Below are positions 57,154 through 64,000 of a stretch of DNA of 64,000 nucleotides, piece after piece. This DNA comes from Sulfitobacter alexandrii. Lineage in GTDB: Bacteria; Pseudomonadota; Alphaproteobacteria; Rhodobacterales; Rhodobacteraceae. The stretch is taken from positions 1,612,001-1,676,000 of the forward strand of contig NZ_CP018076.1 of assembly GCF_001886735.1 (NCBI RefSeq), in the 5' to 3' direction. A model generated the notes under the pieces. It was given only the letters and a program-made list of their open reading frames with translations, had not been told where the DNA came from and ran no database searches. A program made the translations under genes and the position numbers. The first letter of the stretch is position 1, and each line of letters opens with the position of its first letter.

Positions 57154-59817
57154 ATGAAGACCTTGAATGAAATCCGATCCAGCTTCCTGTCCTACTTCGA
57201 CAAGAACGGTCACCGGGTTGTGCCCTCCAGCCCGCTGGTGCCGCGCAACGACCCTACGCTGATGTTCACGGCGGCGGGGATGGTGCAGTTCAAGAACCTG
57301 TTCACCGGGGTCGAAACGCGCGACTACACCCGCGCCGCGACGGCGCAGAAATGCGTGCGGGCGGGCGGCAAGCACAACGATCTGGACAACGTCGGCTATA
57401 CCGCGCGGCATCACACGTTCTTCGAGATGCTGGGGAACTTCAGCTTCGGCGATTACTTCAAGTCCGAGGCGATCCCGCTTGCCTGGGATCTGCTGACGAA
57501 GGTCTTCGGCATCGACGAGAAACGCCTGCTGGTCACCGTCTACCACACCGACGACGAAGCCGTGGAAATCTGGAAGCGGCATGCGGGCCTTTCGGACGAC
57601 CGGATCATCCGCATCGCCACGGACGACAACTTCTGGTCCGCAGGTCCGACGGGCCCCTGCGGCCCCTGCACGGAGATCTTCTACGACCACGGCGATCATA
57701 TCTGGGGCGGCCCTCCGGGCAGCCCGGAAGAGGACGGCGACCGCTTTGTCGAGATCTGGAACCTCGTCTTCATGCAGTACGAGCAGTTCGAAGACGGCAC
57801 CCGGCGGGATCTACCGAACCAGTCGATCGATACCGGCATGGGGATCGAGCGGGTGGCGGCCCTGCTGCAGGGCACCAATGACAACTATGCCACCGACCTG
57901 ATGCGCAGCCTGATCGAGGCCTCCGCCGAGGCTTCCAGCACCGATCCCGACGGGCCGGGCAAGACCCATCACCGGGTGATCGCGGATCACCTGCGGTCGA
58001 CGTCCTTTCTGATCGCGGACGGTGTGATGCCATCGAACGACGGCCGCGGCTACGTGCTGCGCCGGATCATGCGGCGGGCCATGCGTCATGCCCATCTCCT
58101 GGGCGTGCAGGATCCGCTGATGCACCGGCTGGTGCCGGCGCTGGTGCACCAGATGGGCGCGGCCTATCCGGAGCTGGGACAGGCGCAATCGCTCATCTCC
58201 GAGACATTGCTGAACGAAGAAACCCGCTTCAAGCAGACGCTCGACCGCGGGTTGCGGCTGCTGGAGGACGAGGTCGGCGGCCTGGCCGACGGCGCGGACC
58301 TGCCGGGGCAGGCGGCGTTCAAGCTTTATGACACCTACGGCTTCCCCCTCGACCTGACGCAGGACGCCCTGCGGGAACAGGGGCGCGGCGTGGACATCGA
58401 AGGATTCGACGCGGCGATGGCGGAGCAGAAGGCCAAGGCGCGGGCGGCGTGGGCCGGATCGGGCGAGGCGGCGGACGCCACCGTCTGGTTCGACGTGGCC
58501 GAGAAACATGGACCCACCGAATTCCTCGGGTACGAGACCGAAACCGCCGAGGGCCAGATCAAGGCACTGGTCATGGACGGCATTCTGGTGGAGTCGGCAA
58601 GGGAAGGCGACAGCATCCAGGTCGCCTTCAACCAGACGCCGTTCTACGCCGAAGCGGGCGGCCAGGTCGGCGACACCGGGCTTATCCGCACCGGCACGGG
58701 CGAGATCAGGATCACCGATACGCGCAAGGCGGCAGGCGTCTTTGCCCATTTCGGCGAGGTGGTTTCAGGCGAGGTCAAGGTCGGGCAGGCTTCGGTTCTC
58801 GAGGTGGACCACGCTCGGCGCACCGCCATCCGCGCGAACCATTCGGCCACGCACCTGCTGCACGAGGCGCTGCGCGGGGCGCTGGGGGATCACGTGGCGC
58901 AGCGCGGATCGCTCAACGCGCCGGATCGACTGCGGTTCGATTTCAGCCATGCCAAGGGGCTGTCGGCGGCCGAACTGGTACAGGTCGAGGGTGAAGTGAA
59001 CGACTATATCCGCCAGAATGCGCCGGTGGAGACCCGGATCATGACGCCGGACGACGCCCGCGCGCTCGGGGCCCAGGCGCTGTTCGGCGAGAAATACGGC
59101 GACGAAGTGCGCGTGGTGTCGATGGGCCGCGCCGACGGGTCGGGCAAGGGCGCTGACGGCAGCACCTATTCGCTGGAGCTCTGCGGCGGCACCCACGTGC
59201 GCCATACGGGTGACATCGGTGCGTTCGTGCTGCTGGGCGACAGCGCCAGCAGCGCCGGGGTGCGCCGGATCGAAGCCCTGACCGGGGGAGAGGCGCTGGC
59301 CTGGCTCCGCGCGCAGCAAACGGCGCTGGCGCGGACCGCGGAGGCGCTCAAGTCCACGCCTGCCGACGTGCCTGACCGGGTGCGCGCGCTGATGGACGAG
59401 CGGCGCAGCCTGAGCAACGAGGTCGCGCAGCTGCGCCGCGAGCTGGCCATGTCCGGCGGCGGGGGCGCGACCGCCAAGGTCGAAACGCGCGAGGTGAACG
59501 GTATTCCGTTCGTCGCGCAGGTGCTGTCCGGCGTGACCGGCAAGGACCTGCCGTCGCTGGTGGATGACCACAAAGCGCGGCTGGGCTCGGGCGCGGTTCT
59601 GTTGATTGCTGATACCGGCGGCAAGGCGGCCGTCGCCGGGGGCGTCACCTCCGACCTAACGGACCGCATTTCGGCGGTGGAGATCGTCCGCGCCGCGGTG
59701 GCCGAACTTGGCGGCAAAGGGGGCGGCGGACGTCCCGACATGGCCCAGGGCGGCGGTGCCAGCCCCGAGAACGCCGAGGCCGCGATCGCGGCTGCCGAAA
59801 CCGTACTGAAAGGATAA
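57154..59817 (+). CDS. alaS: Alanyl-tRNA synthetase
   Basis: This 887-residue class II synthetase charges tRNA-Ala and edits Ser/Gly mischarging. The catalytic domain begins [20 protein letters not shown] and has [31 protein letters not shown] and [13 protein letters not shown]. The editing site is [12 protein letters not shown] with the distal [13 protein letters not shown]. The C-terminal DHHA1-type domain ends [19 protein letters not shown] 57154 follows GGAAGG; the TTG at 57133 is not used. It is five bases ahead of the DUF1330 gene. Confidence 0.98.
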   Translation: MKTLNEIRSSFLSYFDKNGHRVVPSSPLVPRNDPTLMFTAAGMVQFKNLFTGVETRDYTRAATAQKCVRAGGKHNDLDNVGYTARHHTFFEMLGNFSFGDYFKSEAIPLAWDLLTKVFGIDEKRLLVTVYHTDDEAVEIWKRHAGLSDDRIIRIATDDNFWSAGPTGPCGPCTEIFYDHGDHIWGGPPGSPEEDGDRFVEIWNLVFMQYEQFEDGTRRDLPNQSIDTGMGIERVAALLQGTNDNYATDLMRSLIEASAEASSTDPDGPGKTHHRVIADHLRSTSFLIADGVMPSNDGRGYVLRRIMRRAMRHAHLLGVQDPLMHRLVPALVHQMGAAYPELGQAQSLISETLLNEETRFKQTLDRGLRLLEDEVGGLADGADLPGQAAFKLYDTYGFPLDLTQDALREQGRGVDIEGFDAAMAEQKAKARAAWAGSGEAADATVWFDVAEKHGPTEFLGYETETAEGQIKALVMDGILVESAREGDSIQVAFNQTPFYAEAGGQVGDTGLIRTGTGEIRITDTRKAAGVFAHFGEVVSGEVKVGQASVLEVDHARRTAIRANHSATHLLHEALRGALGDHVAQRGSLNAPDRLRFDFSHAKGLSAAELVQVEGEVNDYIRQNAPVETRIMTPDDARALGAQALFGEKYGDEVRVVSMGRADGSGKGADGSTYSLELCGGTHVRHTGDIGAFVLLGDSASSAGVRRIEALTGGEALAWLRAQQTALARTAEALKSTPADVPDRVRALMDERRSLSNEVAQLRRELAMSGGGGATAKVETREVNGIPFVAQVLSGVTGKDLPSLVDDHKARLGSGAVLLIADTGGKAAVAGGVTSDLTDRISAVEIVRAAVAELGGKGGGGRPDMAQGGGASPENAEAAIAAAETVLKG

Positions 59818-59821
59818 GCCC

Positions 59822-60109
59822 ATGGCCGCACTCTGGATTGCCCATGTCACCGTGACCGACGACGACGCCTACGGAAAATACGCCAAGCTCGCCGGCCCCG
59901 CCATCGCCGCACATGGCGGAACCTTCCTCGCCCGTGGCGGCCGGTTCGTTCAGCTGGAGGGCAAGGAGCGCCCGCGCAACGTGGTCGCGCGGTTTCCTTC
60001 CGTCGAAGCGGCGGTCGACTGCTACAATTCCGACGCCTACCAGGAGGCGCTGAGCCACGCGCGCGATGCTTCGGAACGCGAGCTTATGGTGGTCGAGATC
60101 ACGGAGTGA
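59822..60109 (+). CDS. DUF1330 family protein
   Basis: This 95-residue ferredoxin-like (dimeric alpha-beta barrel) protein reads LWIAHVTVTDDDAYGKYAKL, GGTFLARGGRFVQLEG and FPSVEAAVDCYNSDAYQEAL, which is the DUF1330 pattern. The function is unknown. ATG 59822 lies directly after alaS with a ribosome site GGATAAG; its TGA overlaps the GTG of the next gene (GTGA), so the trio alaS-DUF1330-DUF486 looks like one operon. Confidence 0.9.
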   Translation: MAALWIAHVTVTDDDAYGKYAKLAGPAIAAHGGTFLARGGRFVQLEGKERPRNVVARFPSVEAAVDCYNSDAYQEALSHARDASERELMVVEITE

Positions 60110-60453
60110 CGCCGGCCCACATCGCGCCACCGCTGCTGCTGCTGGCGTCCAACGTTTTCATGACGCTGGCGTGGTACGGACATCTGAAATTTCCGCACCG
60201 CGCCCTCTGGCTGGTCATCGTGGTCAGCTGGGGAATCGCGTTGATCGAATACTGCCTTGCCGTCCCGGCCAACCGGATCGGCCACCGGGTCTATTCGGCG
60301 GCAGAGCTGAAGACGATGCAGGAGGTGCTGACGCTGACCGTCTTTGCCGTGTTCAGCGTGACCTACCTCAAGGAGCCACTGACGCTGAACCACGCGTTCG
60401 GCTTCGGGTTCATTGCCCTCGGTGCGTTCTTCGTGTTCCGAGGGCCGTTCTAG
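60106..60453 (+). CDS. DUF486 (DMT-like) membrane protein
   Basis: This 115-residue protein has four hydrophobic helices and the DUF486 motifs FMTLAWYGHLKFP, IALIEYCLAVPANRIG and LKEPLTLNHAFGFGFI. It resembles half-size drug/metabolite transporters, but no substrate is known. The GTG start overlaps the stop of the DUF1330 gene. It ends three bases before the convergent cupin gene. Confidence 0.88.
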   Translation: MTPAHIAPPLLLLASNVFMTLAWYGHLKFPHRALWLVIVVSWGIALIEYCLAVPANRIGHRVYSAAELKTMQEVLTLTVFAVFSVTYLKEPLTLNHAFGFGFIALGAFFVFRGPF

Positions 60454-60455
60454 CC

Positions 60456-60779
60456 CTATTCGAGGTCGGTCTGGATCCACTCGGGCGACAGGTGGATGTC
60501 CTGTGCCTCGTAGGGCGCTTCGATCACCTCGAACCGGTGGGGGACGTTGGCCGGGCCGCGGATCACGTCGCCCGGCCCGCCATCGATCACCTCGTCACCG
60601 ACCGTGAACCGCGCGCGTCCGCGGCGGATCACGAACAGTTCGTCGTAGGGGTGCCAGTGCAGCTTGGGGCCGCCGCCGGGCTTGTCGTGGGTCACGAACA
60701 GCACGGTGACGGAGGTGCCCAGATCGCGCCCCTCCACATGGCCGTGCAGGCCCGGGCTGCGCCGCAGCCCGTCGCTCAT
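60456..60779 (-). CDS. Small cupin-domain protein
   Basis: This 107-residue single-domain cupin has the metal motif KLHWHPYDELFVIRRGRARF (two His and a Glu) and, second, VPHRFEVIEAP. Cupins bind metals and small ligands, or act as isomerases or dioxygenases; its role is unknown. The ATG overlaps the typA TGA (ATGA), so the gene is translated from the typA message. Confidence 0.88.
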   Translation of the reverse strand: MSDGLRRSPGLHGHVEGRDLGTSVTVLFVTHDKPGGGPKLHWHPYDELFVIRRGRARFTVGDEVIDGGPGDVIRGPANVPHRFEVIEAPYEAQDIHLSPEWIQTDLE

Positions 60780-62593
60780 GACGCCTTGGCCATGCGCTTG
60801 CGTTCGTGGGGGTCAAGGAACCGCTTGCGCAGCCGGATCGCGTTGGGCGTCACCTCCACCAGTTCATCGTCGTCGATGTAGGCGATGGCTTCTTCCAGCG
60901 ACAGGGTGATCGGCGTCGTCAGCCGCACCGCTTCGTCCGTGCCGGAGGCGCGCACGTTGGTCAGCTTCTTGCCTTTCAGCGGGTTGACCTCGAGGTCGTT
61001 GTCGCGGGAATGCTCCCCGATGATCATGCCGGTATAGACGTCAGCCTGGGCGCCGATCATCATCTTGCCACGTTCTTCGAGGTTCCACAGGGCATAGGCG
61101 ACCGACGTGCCGTTTTCCATCGAGATCAGGACGCCCGCGCGGCGGCCGGGGATGGGGCCCTTGTGGGGCGCCCAGCCGTGGAAGACGCGGTTCAGCACGC
61201 CGGTCCCGCGGGTGTCGGTCAGAAACTCGCCATGGTAGCCGATCAATCCGCGCGAGGGGACATGGGCGACGATGCGGGTCTTGCCGGCTCCGGCCGGTTT
61301 CATCTCCACCAGTTCGCCACGGCGCGCGCCCGTGATCTTTTCGATGACGGCACCGGAATATTCGTCGTCCACATCGATCGTGGCTTCCTCGATCGGCTCG
61401 TGCCGCTCTCCGTCGATGTCGCGGAAAAGGACCTGCGGGCGGGAGATCGACAGCTCGAAGCCTTCGCGGCGCATGTTCTCGATCAGCACGCCCATCTGCA
61501 GTTCGCCGCGTCCGGCAACCTCGAAGGCCTCGCCGCCCGGTGTGTCCGAAACCTTGATCGCGACGTTGCTCTCGGCTTCCTTCATCAGACGCTCGCGGAT
61601 CACGCGGGACTGGACCTTTTTCCCGTCGCGGCCTGCCAGGGGTGAGTCATTGATGCCAAAGGTCACGGTGATGGTGGGCGGGTCGATCGGCTGTGCCGGG
61701 ATCGCTTCGTTGACCGATGTATCCGCGAGGGTGTCGGCAACGGTTGCCTTGGCCATGCCGGCAATCGACACGATGTCGCCGGCCTCGGCCACGTCAATGG
61801 CGGTCTGTTCCAACCCGCGGAAGGCAAGGATCTTGGTGCAGCGGAAGTTCTCGATCAGCTTGCCATTGCGCGAGATCGCCTTGAGCGTCTGACCGGCGCG
61901 CAGCGTGCCGGATTCGACCCGGCCCGTCAGCATCCGGCCAAGGAAGGGATCCGCGCCGAGGGTGGTGGCGAGCATCGTGAAGGGTTTGTCGACATCGGCC
62001 GTCTGCTTGGGGGCGGGCACGTGGTCGAGAATGAGTTCGAACAGCGCGTCGAGCCCCTTGCGCGGACCGTCGAGTGTGTGATCCGCCCAGCCGGCGCGAC
62101 CCGACGCGTACATGGCAGGAAAATCGAGCTGCTCATCGCTGGCGTCGAGGTTGGCAAAAAGGTCGAACACCTCGTCCAGCGCGCGATCCGGCTCGCCATC
62201 GGGCTTGTCGACCTTGTTGATGACGACGATGGGCCGCAGCCCCAGTTTAAGGGCCTTCGACGTGACGAATTTCGTCTGCGGCATCGGGCCTTCGGCCGCG
62301 TCCACCAGCAGAACGACACCGTCCACCATCGACAGGATACGCTCCACCTCGCCGCCGAAGTCGGCGTGACCGGGGGTGTCCACGATGTTGATGCGGGTGC
62401 CTTTCCATTCGACCGAGGTCGGTTTGGCGAAGATGGTAATGCCGCGTTCGCGCTCGAGGTCATTGCTGTCCATGGCGCGCTCAGTGGTCGCCTGGTTTTC
62501 GCGGTAGGTGCCCGACTGCTTGAGCAGTTCGTCCACCAAGGTTGTCTTGCCGTGGTCGACGTGGGCGATGATTGCGATGTTGCGCAGGTCCAT
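60776..62593 (-). CDS. typA: GTPase TypA/BipA
   Basis: This 605-residue translational GTPase binds the ribosome and aids 50S assembly and stress adaptation. G1 [15 protein letters not shown] (about 10), G2 with the RGITI segment, G3 [17 protein letters not shown]4 NKVDKP and the C-terminal BipA domain (RMAKAS end; [27 protein letters not shown]) are present. ATG 62593 has AAGG nine bases upstream; the open frame that continues to 63037 is antisense sequence of the exporter gene. Confidence 0.96.
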   Translation of the reverse strand: MDLRNIAIIAHVDHGKTTLVDELLKQSGTYRENQATTERAMDSNDLERERGITIFAKPTSVEWKGTRINIVDTPGHADFGGEVERILSMVDGVVLLVDAAEGPMPQTKFVTSKALKLGLRPIVVINKVDKPDGEPDRALDEVFDLFANLDASDEQLDFPAMYASGRAGWADHTLDGPRKGLDALFELILDHVPAPKQTADVDKPFTMLATTLGADPFLGRMLTGRVESGTLRAGQTLKAISRNGKLIENFRCTKILAFRGLEQTAIDVAEAGDIVSIAGMAKATVADTLADTSVNEAIPAQPIDPPTITVTFGINDSPLAGRDGKKVQSRVIRERLMKEAESNVAIKVSDTPGGEAFEVAGRGELQMGVLIENMRREGFELSISRPQVLFRDIDGERHEPIEEATIDVDDEYSGAVIEKITGARRGELVEMKPAGAGKTRIVAHVPSRGLIGYHGEFLTDTRGTGVLNRVFHGWAPHKGPIPGRRAGVLISMENGTSVAYALWNLEERGKMMIGAQADVYTGMIIGEHSRDNDLEVNPLKGKKLTNVRASGTDEAVRLTTPITLSLEEAIAYIDDDELVEVTPNAIRLRKRFLDPHERKRMAKAS

Positions 62594-62718
62594 TGGATCA
62601 GCCTTTTTGCGGGGGTTGCGGGCGCCATACCGTGCAGACGCAGCAAATGCCAGCCCTAAAGCGGTCCGCGCGGTCGTGTCGGGGCCGGCTGTGGCGCAGT
62701 TCCGCCACGAGGGCCGCG

Positions 62719-63054
62719 TCAATGGGTGTCGGTGGCCGAAAACAGGTGGATCACCAGGATCCCGGAGATGATGAGCGCCAGACCGATCACGGCCGGCAGG
62801 TCCAGCCGCTGCCCGAAGAGAAGATATCCGATGCAGGCGATCAGCACGATGCCGGTGCCGGACCAGATCGCGTAGACGATGCCGACCGGCATGGTCTTGA
62901 GCACCAGCGACATGAAGAAGAAGGACGATCCATAACACAGCACGACCGCAAGCGAGGGCCAAAGGCGCGAGAACTGCTGGCTCGCCTGAAGCGCGGTCGT
63001 GCCAAGTGTTTCCGTGAGTACGGCGATGAACAGCCATAGGTAATGCAGCGGCAA
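62719..63054 (-). CDS. SMR family multidrug exporter
   Basis: This 111-residue protein has four membrane helices and the small multidrug resistance pattern: the essential Glu15 in VLTETLGTTALQAS (Glu14 of EmrE), LAVVLCYGSSFFFMSLVLK, and VYAIWSGTGIVLIACIG. SMR pumps export cationic drugs, guanidinium or polyamines by proton antiport. It starts 10 bases after the Lrp gene on the same strand; the regulator probably controls it. Confidence 0.92.
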   Translation of the reverse strand: MPLHYLWLFIAVLTETLGTTALQASQQFSRLWPSLAVVLCYGSSFFFMSLVLKTMPVGIVYAIWSGTGIVLIACIGYLLFGQRLDLPAVIGLALIISGILVIHLFSATDTH

Positions 63055-63064
63055 GAGAACTTCC

Positions 63065-63523
63065 TCAGAGGGGCAGGGCGGTGGTTTCCTTGATCTCTTC
63101 CATGACGAAACTGGCAGAGACGTCGGAGAGAGGCACCTTGCGGATCAGGTTCTGGTAAAGACGGTCGTACCCCGCCATATCCGCAACCTGCGCCCGGATC
63201 AAATAGTCGAGGTCGCCGGACATCCGGTAGACACCGAGGATTTCCGGCATCGCGCGCGTGGCGGTCGAGAATCTCTCGAGCCAGTCGGGCGCATGGGCAT
63301 TGGTGCGGACCTGAATGAAGACCGTCAGCGGCAGCCCGAGCCGTGTCGCGTTCAGCAAGGCCACGCGCCCGCGGATGATGCCGTCGGTCTCCATCTGCCG
63401 GATGCGCCGCCAGCAGGCATTCCGGGACAGGCCCACCGCCGCCCCCAGGGTTTCAAGGGATTGTTCCGCGTCGCGCTGCAATTCGATCAGGATACGGCGG
63501 TCCATGTGGTCAATGTCACTCAT
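63065..63523 (-). CDS. Lrp/AsnC family regulator
   Basis: This 152-residue protein has an N-terminal winged HTH (DRRILIELQRDAEQSLETLG, then SRNACWRRIRQME) and a C-terminal RAM ligand domain (TVFIQVRTNAHAPDWLERF, GVYRMSGDLDYLIRAQVADM). Lrp-type regulators sense amino acids. It is cotranscribed with the SMR exporter and probably autoregulates through the direct repeats at 63530-63551, just upstream of its start. Confidence 0.92.
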   Translation of the reverse strand: MSDIDHMDRRILIELQRDAEQSLETLGAAVGLSRNACWRRIRQMETDGIIRGRVALLNATRLGLPLTVFIQVRTNAHAPDWLERFSTATRAMPEILGVYRMSGDLDYLIRAQVADMAGYDRLYQNLIRKVPLSDVSASFVMEEIKETTALPL

Positions 63524-63529
63524 GATGGC

Positions 63530-63551
63530 ATTATCTTGGGAAATTATCTTG
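63530..63551. promoter_or_regulatory. Direct repeat ATTATCTTG x2 before the Lrp gene
   Basis: Two exact copies of ATTATCTTG (63530-63538, 63543-63551) are 13 bases apart in the divergent region between the Lrp and DUF6356 genes. The spacing is a little over one helical turn. It is a plausible autoregulatory site, or contains a -10 for the Lrp gene (GATAAT on the minus strand). Confidence 0.45.
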
Positions 63552-63636
63552 CAGGCAATGGTAAAGCGGAGACATTTGGGAAAAATTCATGCGCGCGATG
63601 CCATAGTCTGCCGGGAAACAGCGATAGGAGAGAGAC

Positions 63637-63843
63637 ATGTTCGCACGCGTATTCCTGGACCATCCCGCCAAGGTCGATGAGAGCTTTTTCGAGCACATGC
63701 TGTTCGCGCTGCGGTTTTCCGCGCTGCTGTTCGCGGCGGCGGGTGCGGCGCTGGTGCACGCCCTGATCCCGTGCCTGTTCGAAAAGACGGCAAGCGGCAT
63801 TATCGCCAAGCTTTACGCCCGCACTCATAATCGCGGCAGGTAA
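63637..63843 (+). CDS. DUF6356 family small membrane protein
   Basis: This 68-residue protein reads FLDHPAKVDESFFEHMLFAL, then one hydrophobic helix (FSALLFAAAGAALVHALIPC) and a basic tail. This is the DUF6356 pattern seen in alphaproteobacteria; the function is unknown. ATG 63637 follows AGGAGAGAGAC. The glutamine amidotransferase gene begins two bases after its stop, so they are cotranscribed. Confidence 0.85.
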   Translation: MFARVFLDHPAKVDESFFEHMLFALRFSALLFAAAGAALVHALIPCLFEKTASGIIAKLYARTHNRGR

Positions 63844-63845
63844 CC

Positions 63846-64000
63846 ATGTGTCGCTGGGCGGCCTGGCAGGGCGAGCCGCTGTTCCTGAGCGAGATCATCT
63901 CGGCGCCGGATCATTCGCTGATCCACCAGTCGCGGGATGCCAGCAAATGCAAGACCGCGATCAACGCGGACGGCTTCGGACTGGCCTGGTACGACCGTCG
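63846..64000 (+). CDS. Class II glutamine amidotransferase (N-terminal part)
   Basis: The first 51 codons of an Ntn-type amidotransferase run off the right edge. It starts MCRWAAWQGEPLFLSEIISAP, so Met removal leaves the catalytic Cys at the N terminus, and ends in NADGFGLAWY, the glutamine-site motif. It resembles the EgtC/YafJ group. It is cotranslated with the DUF6356 gene. Confidence 0.88.
   Translation, partial: MCRWAAWQGEPLFLSEIISAPDHSLIHQSRDASKCKTAINADGFGLAWYDR

Noticed and set aside
62594-63037. Upstream in-frame extension of typA
   Set aside because: It reads through the SMR exporter region and lacks TypA similarity; ATG 62593 has a good ribosome site and the family N terminus.

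Overview
The window is chromosomal DNA of an alphaproteobacterium, very probably a marine member of the Rhodobacterales (Roseobacter group). The DNA is strongly G+C-rich with tight, often ATGA-overlapping operons. Lineage markers include the CckA phosphorelay kinase with a CtrA-type box in front of it, the alphaproteobacterial SOS box (GAAC-N7-GAAC) in front of recA, an Usg-family gene, a zwf-pgl-pgi (Entner-Doudoroff entry) operon, 3-hydroxybutyrate dehydrogenase, the alphaproteobacterial-type heme A synthase, and a fatty/methylthio acyl-CoA ligase of the AlkK/DmdB type. Most of the window is ordinary housekeeping and metabolic sequence.

Layout. 1-8.4 kb: partial rluE, a membrane-anchored penicillin-acylase family hydrolase, a 3-hydroxyisobutyrate-dehydrogenase-like oxidoreductase, a GST, a SYLF lipoprotein, a multi-PAS histidine kinase and hemB. 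8.4-19.3 kb: mfd, an MFS exporter, a cytidylyltransferase-like protein that has lost its catalytic motif, a DsbA-like protein overlapping an acyl-CoA synthetase, an XRE-cupin regulator, and a frameshifted peptide-binding protein gene. 19.4-19.5 kb: a free-standing small RNA candidate with its own promoter and terminator. 19.7-30.5 kb: bdhA-patatin pair, DUF502, psuK-psuG, a DUF4198/HupE pair whose start codons overlap head to head, a ThiE-like protein, trmJ, ctaA and an M32 carboxypeptidase. 30.6-41.7 kb: a small exported protein, gyrA, usg, DUF2855, a sulfotransferase-like protein, a radical SAM protein and zwf-pgl-pgi. 41.7-45.2 kb: NhaP antiporter, GNAT, acyl-CoA ligase. 45.28-46.55 kb: a short decayed mobile-element scar next to tRNA-Gly(CCC), bounded by 11-bp copies of the tRNA 3' end, holding a phage-like fragment, a 5'-truncated XRE regulator and an RX4H (HEPN-like) protein. 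46.7-64 kb: a methyltransferase and corrinoid-activase pair, guaB, rsmB, cckA, recA, alaS, typA, an SMR exporter with an Lrp regulator, and a partial glutamine amidotransferase.

Three genes (the solute-binding protein, rsmB, cckA) are each broken by an apparent one-base loss inside a run of G or C. In all three the two halves join into one full-length protein if the run is lengthened by one base. Because every case is the same kind of error, and one is a core cell-cycle kinase, under-called homopolymers in the assembly are more likely than three pseudogenes.

Functional themes. Carbon: Entner-Doudoroff entry, polyhydroxybutyrate/3-hydroxybutyrate turnover, and acyl-CoA activation. DNA maintenance and translation: mfd, recA, gyrA, alaS, typA, rsmB, trmJ. 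Regulation: CckA, LexA-controlled recA, a LacI-type palindrome before zwf, and Lrp and XRE regulators beside their likely targets. I saw no rRNA, CRISPR array, intact prophage or complete insertion sequence.
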